Shown here piece after piece: positions 8,547-15,759 of a stretch of 17,061 bases of DNA. Below the pieces are notes generated by a model. That model had not been told where the DNA came from and searched no databases. It saw only the letters and a program-made list of their open reading frames with translations. Position 1 is the first letter of the stretch, and each line of letters begins with the position of its first letter. A program made the translations under genes and the position numbers. This DNA comes from CAZJAT01 sp964544145 (GTDB lineage Bacteria; Hydrothermota; 32-111). The stretch is from positions 1-17,061 of the forward strand of contig CAZJAT010000031.1 in assembly GCA_964544145.1 (NCBI GenBank). The letters run 5' to 3'.

Positions 8547-9263
8547 ATGTATGAAATTTTTAAATATATATATAAATATATTGTCCGTATGATAATTGGA
8601 ACATCCCATGTTAATCCTGTAGTCAGAACATCATTGAATAACAAGCGTTCAATACACAAGATTGTATCATTGTTATTCAGTCATCCATTTAGAGCAGTGC
8701 AGAATATATTGTATTCATTGAAATTGCGGGATTATAGTACCGGTAATATTCTCTATGGGAATAACACATTTTTATTAAAGCAGATTTCTTATATGAAAAG
8801 GAATAATCTGCCTGTCAAACTCTTTATATTGCCTTCATACTGCGAAAAACCTATTGAATGTCCAGATAGGTTTTCAATACAATGCATTGATGATGTTGCA
8901 CAATGTCCCTCCCATTGTAAGTTCAAGGATTTGAACAGCATTAATAATGATAGAATATTCCTTACTGATGACAGCAGTGTTGCTGACCTGCTGATTGAAG
9001 GTTTCCATTTCAACAGAACAACAGGAGGCAGATATATATTTATAATGAGCATATGTCCTTTTGCACATAATTATACAAGATTATTCGGTATATTCGGGGT
9101 TACTGTCATTATATATGATTTTTCAAAAAAGAGTAATTACTGCAATTCCTATTCAGCATATCTCTATGGTGATGCCGGCTTACAGGGTTCAGTAAATTAT
9201 TTGAGTAAAGATACTGAGGCTGATTACAGAAAAACAATTGAGCAATTAAAGAAACTTATCTGA
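8547..9263 (+). CDS. Cysteine-rich cytoplasmic protein of unknown function
   Basis: The 238-residue product has no signal peptide or membrane helix. Seven cysteines are spaced as follows: Cys99 and Cys105 in YCEKPIECPDRF, Cys113, Cys120 and Cys124 in QCIDDVAQCPSHC, then Cys170 in MSICPFAHN and Cys199. This clustering suggests a bound metal or Fe-S centre. The 'LP-x-x-C...C-P...C...C-P-x-x-C' pattern recalls DUF116 proteins, but that likeness is weak and untested. A second conserved-looking stretch is 'RIFLTDDSSVADLLIEG' (136-152). It is the only plus-strand gene between the two peptidases and converges on the esterase with only 2 bases between stop codons. The first ATG was taken because the promoter spacing matches the other leaderless genes; Met15 is the alternative. 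Confidence 0.78.
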   Translation: MYEIFKYIYKYIVRMIIGTSHVNPVVRTSLNNKRSIHKIVSLLFSHPFRAVQNILYSLKLRDYSTGNILYGNNTFLLKQISYMKRNNLPVKLFILPSYCEKPIECPDRFSIQCIDDVAQCPSHCKFKDLNSINNDRIFLTDDSSVADLLIEGFHFNRTTGGRYIFIMSICPFAHNYTRLFGIFGVTVIIYDFSKKSNYCNSYSAYLYGDAGLQGSVNYLSKDTEADYRKTIEQLKKLI

Positions 9264-9265
9264 TG

Positions 9266-10042
9266 TCAGAATATATGATATTCCCTGAATAATTCAAATG
9301 CATTATTGATGCCCGGTTCCACCATGGAATTGTGTGTTCTGTATCCAATAATATCTACAAATACAGTCATATTATTATCCCTGCTCTCAATGATTTCTGT
9401 TAATATGCCGAAATCCCTTATAAATGTTTCGCTCTCAGAACCGCCAATGGCAATATAGAGATTCAGTGAATCATCAGATACATCATCATATGAATCATTT
9501 TCCACCCTGTTTATCAAATGAAGGTCCCAGTCAATTGCAGGCGATAATGACACAAAACTCTTAAAATGTTCATTTGCCTCATACATCATATACAGGGTAA
9601 ATAATCCTCCCAATGAATGCCCTAACAGAATCCGGTCTTTACGTTCTATATGAGCAGTACTGTAAATAGAGTCAATAAAAGGTATAAGCTTGTTATTGAT
9701 AAACCCGATAAAAGCATCCCCGCCCCCAGAATTATACTCTTCAATGGATGTTGGTGTATAATCAAACAAGCGTCTCGTTGTATCCGGATATCCAATACCA
9801 ATGATGAGTGAATTTTCTTTGTATATAAGCAATTCATCATAAACAGTTGTTGTGTTCCAATCCCCGTCAAGGACATAAATAATATGCTCAATAGAATCTC
9901 CCGGATATGTCTGCATAACAATTATCTTATACTCCTCACCCGCATTATTATCAATATTGAAAACATCCAATGATGGATTATCAAATAATGTGCATGTAAC
10001 AATCAACAAAACAGGTATGAGCATGAATATAGTGTATTTCAT
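9266..10042 (-). CDS. Exported alpha/beta hydrolase, esterase-D-like
   Basis: The 258-residue product has the layout of the putative esterase (EstD/IroE/BesA-like) family: 'HIIYVLDGDW' (residues 53-62, the usual oxyanion-side strand), the nucleophile elbow LLGHSLGG with Ser143, 'SFVSLSPAIDW' (162-172), and a late His237 in GYRTHNSM. The acid is probably Asp or Glu near 'GGSESETF' (200-207). The N-terminus is a hydrophobic signal with a possible but imperfect lipobox (LIVTC, Cys17), so it may be a lipoprotein. Relatives cleave esters including siderophore lactones, acetyl groups on sugars, or S-formylglutathione; the substrate here is unknown. It has its own promoter and appears monocistronic. 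Start ATG 10040-10042 lacks a Shine-Dalgarno. Confidence 0.85.
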   Translation of the reverse strand: MKYTIFMLIPVLLIVTCTLFDNPSLDVFNIDNNAGEEYKIIVMQTYPGDSIEHIIYVLDGDWNTTTVYDELLIYKENSLIIGIGYPDTTRRLFDYTPTSIEEYNSGGGDAFIGFINNKLIPFIDSIYSTAHIERKDRILLGHSLGGLFTLYMMYEANEHFKSFVSLSPAIDWDLHLINRVENDSYDDVSDDSLNLYIAIGGSESETFIRDFGILTEIIESRDNNMTVFVDIIGYRTHNSMVEPGINNAFELFREYHIF

Positions 10043-10048
10043 AAAATA

Positions 10049-10076
10049 ATTATAAATAGGTAAATATTTAAGTCAA
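10049..10076 (-). promoter_or_regulatory. Sigma70-like promoter of the esterase, leaderless type
   Basis: On the minus strand TTGACT (10071-10076), a 16-base spacer and a perfect TATAAT (10049-10054) are followed by six bases (TATTTT) and the ATG at 10042. Transcription should start on the ATG itself. Confidence 0.72.
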
Positions 10077-10092
10077 TGAAAAATAATGAAAT

Positions 10093-10118
10093 AATAGAGG
10101 GGGCATGCCCCCTCTATT
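10093..10118 (-). terminator. Palindromic GC-rich terminator of the second peptidase gene
   Basis: A perfect 26-base palindrome (arms of 13, with AGAGGGGGCATGCCCCCTCT at its core) begins on the last base of the TAA stop (10118-10120). On the minus strand it is followed by a T-rich stretch that includes TTATTTCATTATTTTT. This is the form of an intrinsic terminator. It separates the peptidase transcript from the esterase promoter just downstream. Confidence 0.75.
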
Positions 10119-13100
10119 TATTGAATAATTACTGCTTTTTCCGTTTTGAGGAAATCACCTGATTTCATGCGTATGAAATATGTACCGGGTGCAACCCTTG
10201 CATTGTAATCATCTGTACAATTCCATGAAATCCTGTAATAACCAGGTTCATTTTCTGTGTTAATTAACTGTTTTATCTCCCTGCCTGATATGTCAAATAC
10301 AGATATATTCACCTTGCCAAGTGCAGGTACTGCATATGAGATGATTGCATTATCATGTATCAATGTAGGATAAACAGGTTTTAATGCAAAAACAGAAGGA
10401 ATCATGCCTGTCAAAACCTTAACCGGCGCAAAGCTTGTTATACTGCCATTACAGTCAACAGCTGATATCCTGTAAATATGTTCATTTGATACAATCTTTT
10501 TATCAATATAACTGTAATTACCCTGATTGGCTTCCAGTTGTCCTATCGTCTTAAAATCACCATTGCCATCACTCCTCTCAATGAGCCAAAGGGCATTATT
10601 CACTTCAACACTTGCTTGCCAGTTTATCATCACTGCACTGCCTGTAAATTGAGCTGAAATGCTGAGCATATTGACATACTGCATGCTTGTATTTGTATTG
10701 CCTACCTCAATGGCTTTAATTACCGGTTCAATAGGCGATTTTGTCATATCCCTGTAAAGAGTGAAACTCACTTTTATAGGATTATATACATGGGGATTCA
10801 GAGCATTGATATCTGCATAGGAGAATTCCCCATTTCCATAGAATCCCGCGCTGTTTCCCGGCAAATCGCCATCAGGAATAAGCACCCAGTCAACACCGTT
10901 ATGATAGAGCATTTGCACACATATGCTGTCATTGTCACTGCTCTGCATCCATGTCACATTGCCCCATTGTGTCCTTGCATATGTATTATTCAGATCATCA
11001 TAATCAATTGCTTCTGATATGAATGAACCTGTATTATTGAGTATGACTGATTTATCATACACACATACATTATCAATTGCCGCAGCATAACCCCATGCTG
11101 TATTATCATCATATACCCAATATGCCTTTATAGAATCAAACGGCATCTGGGATGTGAGGTCAAGATTCACTGTACCGCTGCCGCCGCCTCCCACAATAGC
11201 AAGCATCTGCGTCCATGATGACCATGAACCGCCTGAGTAAATACTGTAATATCCATGTAATGATTGGTCAGGGTCAACTGAATAATTTCTCATGCCATAT
11301 GCAAATGAGAAATATACAGTATCAGCCGGTGATACAGGGATGCCAGGTGAATAGAGATATTCCTCTGCTGTTGAGTTGCCGGATCCGGCATCATCATCAC
11401 TGTAATATGCATAATAAGCACCCGGTAAAGGCGGCTCATAACCGCTTAAATCAGACATTCCCGATGCTGATACATACCATGTGAATCCATCGCCGTCTCC
11501 ATTATTCACACTCCATCCTGCAGGCATGGAACCGCTCTCAAAATCTTCCATATATTGTGTGTCAACAGCAATGCCGCCTGAAGCATATAAACGGATAGAA
11601 TCACCATCAATAAATGTATTTGAAAATGTATTACTTGTAAATTGCTCACTGCATGACTGATACCATGAGCAGAGTCCTGCGCCCAGGGGTGTGAACACAG
11701 TGAATGATCTTACTGATGAATATCCTCCAAAATAACCGCTGCCGGCTGGATCACCTGCTTTCACCTTCCACCAATATGTTGTGTTGTCTGACAGATCTGA
11801 TGGGAATACAAAATCCACAGTATCACCTGATGAATGTGATGCAGTTGTTATGCTGTCAGGTGATGAGAAAGCCGGGTCATCATCATATAGAATCCTGTAC
11901 ACAATATCATCATTCTCCAAATCTTCAGAAACAAAACTTAAAGATGGTCTCAGTACAGGCACCCTTGCATAATTGAATAGATTAAATATCTCCGGTTGAC
12001 AAGGCGCACCACCTATTACATCGGCATCACCTACATAAGGTATATAATCTTCCTTTGATGCAGTAATAAAGACCTCATCCATTCCTGAATCAAGAAATTG
12101 CACATTACTGAATGATACAAGGCCTGATGCATTGCTTGTGCCTATTCTCAATACTGTATCTGTTCCGGTTGTATCCCAAACAGTCACTGTTGCATTGGCA
12201 ATCAATGTTGAATTCTCATCCCTCACTGTAATATCAATATTATTTGTTCCTACAATATAGCTTGCATCATGAGTAGCAATAAGTGTATCCGGCACCTTTG
12301 TCCATATCCTGCATGCAGGGTCACCTACTTCATTCATTAGATAATGTTCAAGTTCAAAATATGTGCCTGAACCTCCGGGATATGTTTCCATATAATTCTT
12401 TCCATAAACTGAAACAACCTGAAATTCACGTGTACCCGAAGCACCGGTCAATGCATGTGATAGACCCAATGCCATTGAATCATTATAGAATGATAGTGAT
12501 ACATTGGTTGCACCGAAATAACCGGTTATACCCTTTCCCGTCATATTAACCATCAATTCACCCATGCTCTCATAATATGGATATGTGAAATTATTGGCTA
12601 AACATGTGGGAGCAAACATGAAACCCATGCCCATTGATGTTGCTTCCATATTGGGTACATCTGTTCTCATGAACATATCATCATAACCATTATCACCGCC
12701 TCCATAAAAACCGAAATAAGAACCTTCATCACCATGCCCCCTGAATACAAGCACATTATATCCGTCATCAATTGAATCAACAACATGTGCTCCCATTGCT
12801 CCATCAGCAAAATTACTCTCAATAAGCGTATCTATTACAGTATAGCCATCTGCCATGAGATTAAGACCAAAGAGGCGTGCAGTTCTGTCAAATATCCTGC
12901 CCGACTCAACATCACCAATAGCAAAATATGATGTCATCCATTCACCCGGGGGCGGATTTGATTCATATTCAATGACTTTATCAATCCAAACACCCAGTTC
13001 GGTTGAATCCTCGGCAGGGAATCTGGAGATAAATAAATCACTATACCAATCACTGTTATTGGGCTGCAATGAATAATAATGGTCATTTCTTGTGTCCCCT

Positions 13101-14113
13101 TCAATACCGTAAGAATAACCTGAACAGGCAAAGAGATGTGATTCAATATGATTGGCAACCTCATTTTCTTCACCTTCACCTACAATAAGAACAAACTCCG
13201 GTGGAATACCCCAATTACTGTAACAGTAATTTATCGTATCATGAAGTGCAGAGACTGAAATAGCTGGATTTACCTGCTTGATTACAGGTGTGTATCCGAG
13301 TTTTGTCTTCCAGGCAGCTAATTCCTTTATCTTTGCAGTCATTTCATTTGATACAACAATGATAAGATAATCACCTTCATCAAAGAATGTATTATCATTA
13401 AAGGATTTGTTATTACCTTTTACTGAGGAGGTTTTGGGTTTACTGTCTTTGACAAAATCCCAGTTCCATAACATCTGTTCATATATAGGTATCCATCTGT
13501 CTGAAACAGGGATGGTCTTTGTCATTTCATTTTCGCCCATTCCCTCATATATTATATTAATATCACAATCATAAATAACCTCTGTTTCACCTGTCGCAGC
13601 ATTATACTGCACAGGATAGAAATATACGGTTGCAATGCGGAAGCTCCTGATTGAACCAATATTTTTTATCTCATACTGTTTACCGGGGAAGAACTGGTCC
13701 CTGCTGTAGAATTCCTCATCTTTAATCCATTCTATTTCAGGATTCTTAACATCAGGCAAAGGCATCTGTGCAGGTTGAATATTAAATGTCTGATCCAATG
13801 TTCTGGATTTAATATTTGTTATTTCAATACGCACATCGCCATGATCCGGTATTGCAATAACTCTTCTATAATAAGGAACTTGAGGACGCCCAATCTCCTC
13901 TGTGTATAATTGACCATTCTCTATTGTAAGGACATCATAATCCTGTTCACCCTTAAATGCATTGATTGAACCAATATTTAGATTGAGATTGGTCTCCCTG
14001 TCATTATGCTGCTGAATGCTGAAATCATTTGACTTATTCTGGTCAATTTCAATAATCTCGGCATTAACAGATAAGAATACGATTAATAAAATAAAAAACA
14101 TTACTCTTTTCAT
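10118..14113 (-). CDS. Second gingipain-type C25 peptidase with T9SS-type C-terminal domain
   Basis: This 1331-residue exported protein has the same plan as the 4634-8455 product: signal peptide (1-18), propeptide (about 40-200, 'VYFYPVQYNAATGE'), C25 catalytic domain (about 245-605), Ig-like domain (about 607-700), FN3-like domain with 'YARVPVLRPSLSFVSED' (715-805), a jelly roll with 'EDFESGSMPAGWS' (856-868), the 'DDLNNTYARTQWGNVTW' module (1039-1055), a second FN3-like domain, and a C-terminal sorting-type domain (about 1242-1331, 'ISVFDISGREI' and 'APGTYFIRM'). Probable catalytic residues are His460 in VFRGHGDEG and Cys504 in FAPTCLANNF. The Cys context differs from the A-C-x-x-G-D-F form of the paralog. 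ATG at 14111-14113 follows GGAGG. It seems monocistronic, with its own promoter and terminator. Specificity is unknown. Confidence 0.92.
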   Translation of the reverse strand: MKRVMFFILLIVFLSVNAEIIEIDQNKSNDFSIQQHNDRETNLNLNIGSINAFKGEQDYDVLTIENGQLYTEEIGRPQVPYYRRVIAIPDHGDVRIEITNIKSRTLDQTFNIQPAQMPLPDVKNPEIEWIKDEEFYSRDQFFPGKQYEIKNIGSIRSFRIATVYFYPVQYNAATGETEVIYDCDINIIYEGMGENEMTKTIPVSDRWIPIYEQMLWNWDFVKDSKPKTSSVKGNNKSFNDNTFFDEGDYLIIVVSNEMTAKIKELAAWKTKLGYTPVIKQVNPAISVSALHDTINYCYSNWGIPPEFVLIVGEGEENEVANHIESHLFACSGYSYGIEGDTRNDHYYSLQPNNSDWYSDLFISRFPAEDSTELGVWIDKVIEYESNPPPGEWMTSYFAIGDVESGRIFDRTARLFGLNLMADGYTVIDTLIESNFADGAMGAHVVDSIDDGYNVLVFRGHGDEGSYFGFYGGGDNGYDDMFMRTDVPNMEATSMGMGFMFAPTCLANNFTYPYYESMGELMVNMTGKGITGYFGATNVSLSFYNDSMALGLSHALTGASGTREFQVVSVYGKNYMETYPGGSGTYFELEHYLMNEVGDPACRIWTKVPDTLIATHDASYIVGTNNIDITVRDENSTLIANATVTVWDTTGTDTVLRIGTSNASGLVSFSNVQFLDSGMDEVFITASKEDYIPYVGDADVIGGAPCQPEIFNLFNYARVPVLRPSLSFVSEDLENDDIVYRILYDDDPAFSSPDSITTASHSSGDTVDFVFPSDLSDNTTYWWKVKAGDPAGSGYFGGYSSVRSFTVFTPLGAGLCSWYQSCSEQFTSNTFSNTFIDGDSIRLYASGGIAVDTQYMEDFESGSMPAGWSVNNGDGDGFTWYVSASGMSDLSGYEPPLPGAYYAYYSDDDAGSGNSTAEEYLYSPGIPVSPADTVYFSFAYGMRNYSVDPDQSLHGYYSIYSGGSWSSWTQMLAIVGGGGSGTVNLDLTSQMPFDSIKAYWVYDDNTAWGYAAAIDNVCVYDKSVILNNTGSFISEAIDYDDLNNTYARTQWGNVTWMQSSDNDSICVQMLYHNGVDWVLIPDGDLPGNSAGFYGNGEFSYADINALNPHVYNPIKVSFTLYRDMTKSPIEPVIKAIEVGNTNTSMQYVNMLSISAQFTGSAVMINWQASVEVNNALWLIERSDGNGDFKTIGQLEANQGNYSYIDKKIVSNEHIYRISAVDCNGSITSFAPVKVLTGMIPSVFALKPVYPTLIHDNAIISYAVPALGKVNISVFDISGREIKQLINTENEPGYYRISWNCTDDYNARVAPGTYFIRMKSGDFLKTEKAVIIQ

Positions 14114-14132
14114 CTTTCCTCCAATTTTCTAT

Positions 14133-14161
14133 ATTTTAATGTTTATTACAGATAATTTCAA
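14133..14161 (-). promoter_or_regulatory. Sigma70-like promoter of the second peptidase gene
   Basis: On the minus strand TTGAAA (14156-14161), a 17-base spacer and TAAAAT (14133-14138) precede the gene. The predicted leader is about 13 bases and holds the GGAGG ribosome site. Confidence 0.55.
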
Positions 14162-14215
14162 GTAAAAAATTCGTTTCAATTGACAATCAAGATGATTATA
14201 TCCCATAACAAATGT

Positions 14216-14251
14216 AAAGGGTGTACTATATTGCACAGTACACCCTTTTTT
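14216..14251 (+). terminator. Intrinsic terminator hairpin, possibly bidirectional
   Basis: AAAGGGTGTACT (14216-14227) and AGTACACCCTTT (14237-14248) pair perfectly around a 9-base loop. On the plus strand six Ts follow the GC part, the classic form; on the minus strand only TTT follows. No plus-strand gene ends here. The likely user is the minus-strand 42-residue gene at 14332-14460, whose transcript would stop here before the peptidase promoter. Confidence 0.65.
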
Positions 14252-14331
14252 GGGAGGAGGAGAGATTTTATTTATGGGATTAATCTATACAGTTTATCCC
14301 ATACAATGATTTACATTAACATTATAAGTAA

Positions 14332-14460
14332 TTATTCATCTTCAATATGCCTGTCACTATGAATAAGCATCTCCAGAAATGCCATTATAAAGCAATCCTT
14401 GAGAAATGTCTGAAAATTGCTCTGTGTTTTTGTTATGTCATTGATTGTCTGATTTTCCAT
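14332..14460 (-). CDS. Small 42-residue protein
   Basis: An ATG at 14458-14460 follows a near-perfect AAGGAGG site at 4-5 bases spacing, and the frame stays open for 42 codons to TAA at 14332-14334. The N-terminal half (MENQTINDITKTQSNF) is polar. The middle (FLKDCFIMAFLEMLIHS, residues 19-35) could be an amphipathic helix; it is too polar at its edges to be a sure membrane segment. The tail is charged (DRHIEDE). There is one cysteine, Cys23. It is transcribed away from the dehydrogenase operon and is separated from the peptidase gene by a terminator. No family was recognised. The strong ribosome site is the main reason to call it real. Confidence 0.62.
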   Translation of the reverse strand: MENQTINDITKTQSNFQTFLKDCFIMAFLEMLIHSDRHIEDE

Positions 14461-14478
14461 GACTCCTCCTTGTTACCA

Positions 14479-14484
14479 TATATA
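14479..14484 (-). promoter_or_regulatory. Possible -10 box for the small-protein gene
   Basis: TATATA on the minus strand lies 18 bases before the ATG at 14460, a spacing like that of the other Shine-Dalgarno-led genes. No convincing -35 box is visible, so the assignment is weak. Confidence 0.3.
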
Positions 14485-14618
14485 TGAGCATTTTGTATGC
14501 CTTTTGTAATTGCTTATATAAATCTACTTACAAAGCAATACCAATAATCTTATGTCAGAGAATTCATACATTGTCATTTTAATGCTACACTTCACCTGCT
14601 GTATATATACCTTCTTTA

Positions 14619-14646
14619 TTGACACATATGATTGATATAATATACT
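14619..14646 (+). promoter_or_regulatory. Sigma70-like promoter of the dehydrogenase operon, leaderless type
   Basis: A perfect TTGACA (14619-14624), a 16-base spacer and TATACT (14641-14646) are followed by GTTTAT and the ATG at 14653. The -10 box is again exactly six bases from the start codon and there is no Shine-Dalgarno. Confidence 0.72.
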
Positions 14647-14652
14647 GTTTAT

Positions 14653-15759
14653 ATGATAAGGATTAAACATAATGACATGCATTCATTTATGATTTCCATA
14701 CTGACTCACTTAAATGTGCCTGATGAGCAGGCTGTAATAATTGCTGATGTCCTTATAGATGCAGATTTGAAGGGCATTGATTCTCATGGCATATCCAGGC
14801 TTAAGCGTATTTATTATGACAGAATAAAGGCACATATAGTGAATCCAATAACAAATATTGACATTGAGAGGGAAAGTAATGCCTCTATGCTTATCAATGG
14901 CAATAATGGTATGGGGCATGTTGTTTCTCATTTTGCAGTTAAGCAAGGAATACTGAAAGCCAAAGAAAACGGTTCTTGCACTGTGGCGGTTAGGGATTCA
15001 TCACATTATGGCATTGCCGGTTATTATTCAGACCTTGCTTCAGCTCATAACTGTATATGTATAACAGGAACCAATGCAAGACCTTCTGTATCGCCTACAC
15101 ATGGTGTTGAAGGTATGCTCGGCACCAATCCGCTCACAATTGGCATACCTACTGATGAAGAATTTGATTTCAATATTGACTGTGCAACATCAATTTCACA
15201 GAGAGGTAAGATTGAATTTATGGCAAGGGAGCATATGGAGATACCGGATAATTGGGTTAAAGACAGTTCAGGCAATCCGATTACCAATCCCTTAAATGCA
15301 CTGGAATTGTTAAAAAACGGCAATGCTTCATTTGTACCTCTTGGAGGTATCGATGAGCAGAGCGGCGGTCATAAGGGATATGGTTACTCAACAGCAGTGG
15401 AAATACTCAGTTCTGCCCTCCAGAATGGTCCCTATTTGAATATGCTCAGTGGGATTAATGAAAAAGGCGAACATATTCCCTATCATCTGGGTCATTTCTT
15501 TTTTATTATTGACCCTTCTCATTTCATTGCCATTGAAACATTCAAGATGATAGCAGGCAGTATATTGAGAAATCTGCGTAATTCAAAACCGGTCAATGGC
15601 GAAAGAATCTATACACCGGGTGAAAAGGAGTATTATACAAGACTGGAGAGGATTGAAAAGGGCATACCGGTTTCAGAAAATCTGCTTAAAGAAATGAAAA
15701 TAATGAATGATGAATGCAAATTAACATCTTATAATCACATATTAGAGGATACAATATGA
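14653..15759 (+). CDS. LDH2-family malate/L-lactate dehydrogenase
   Basis: The 368-residue product is full length for the LDH2/MDH2 oxidoreductase family, which is unrelated to classical Rossmann-fold lactate dehydrogenase. Its hallmarks are 'DSHGISRL' with His45 (residues 43-50), 'DSSHYGIAGYY' with Ser117/His118 (115-125), 'GTNPLTIGIPT' (157-167), 'DCATSISQRGKI' (176-187), and the nucleotide-binding 'GGHKGYGYS' (238-246). The family reduces 2-oxoacids or imines with NAD(P)H; members include malate, lactate, sulfolactate and ureidoglycolate dehydrogenases and piperideine-2-carboxylate reductase. The substrate cannot be told from sequence. It is cytoplasmic with no signal peptide. It is the first gene of a two-gene operon, overlapping the metallophosphoesterase by ATGA (15756-15759). 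Confidence 0.92.
   Translation: MIRIKHNDMHSFMISILTHLNVPDEQAVIIADVLIDADLKGIDSHGISRLKRIYYDRIKAHIVNPITNIDIERESNASMLINGNNGMGHVVSHFAVKQGILKAKENGSCTVAVRDSSHYGIAGYYSDLASAHNCICITGTNARPSVSPTHGVEGMLGTNPLTIGIPTDEEFDFNIDCATSISQRGKIEFMAREHMEIPDNWVKDSSGNPITNPLNALELLKNGNASFVPLGGIDEQSGGHKGYGYSTAVEILSSALQNGPYLNMLSGINEKGEHIPYHLGHFFFIIDPSHFIAIETFKMIAGSILRNLRNSKPVNGERIYTPGEKEYYTRLERIEKGIPVSENLLKEMKIMNDECKLTSYNHILEDTI

Noticed and set aside
9259..9270. Hairpin TCTGA-TG-TCAGA spanning two convergent stops
   Set aside because: The short stem follows directly from two facing TGA stop codons and is too weak for a terminator.
14274..14309. 11-codon plus-strand frame after a GGGAGGAGGAGAG tract
   Set aside because: It is too short to call a gene without expression data, and the spacing to the purine tract is long. 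It is kept only as a low-interest finding.
14180..14362. 60-codon plus-strand open frame
   Set aside because: It spans the terminator hairpin and overlaps the small minus-strand gene; it has no ribosome site and no recognisable product.
14504..14538. Interlaced TTGTAA/TTACAA and TTGCTT/AAGCAA inverted hexamers
   Set aside because: The arms are not in an order that makes one hairpin, and hexamers like these are expected by chance in AT-rich DNA.
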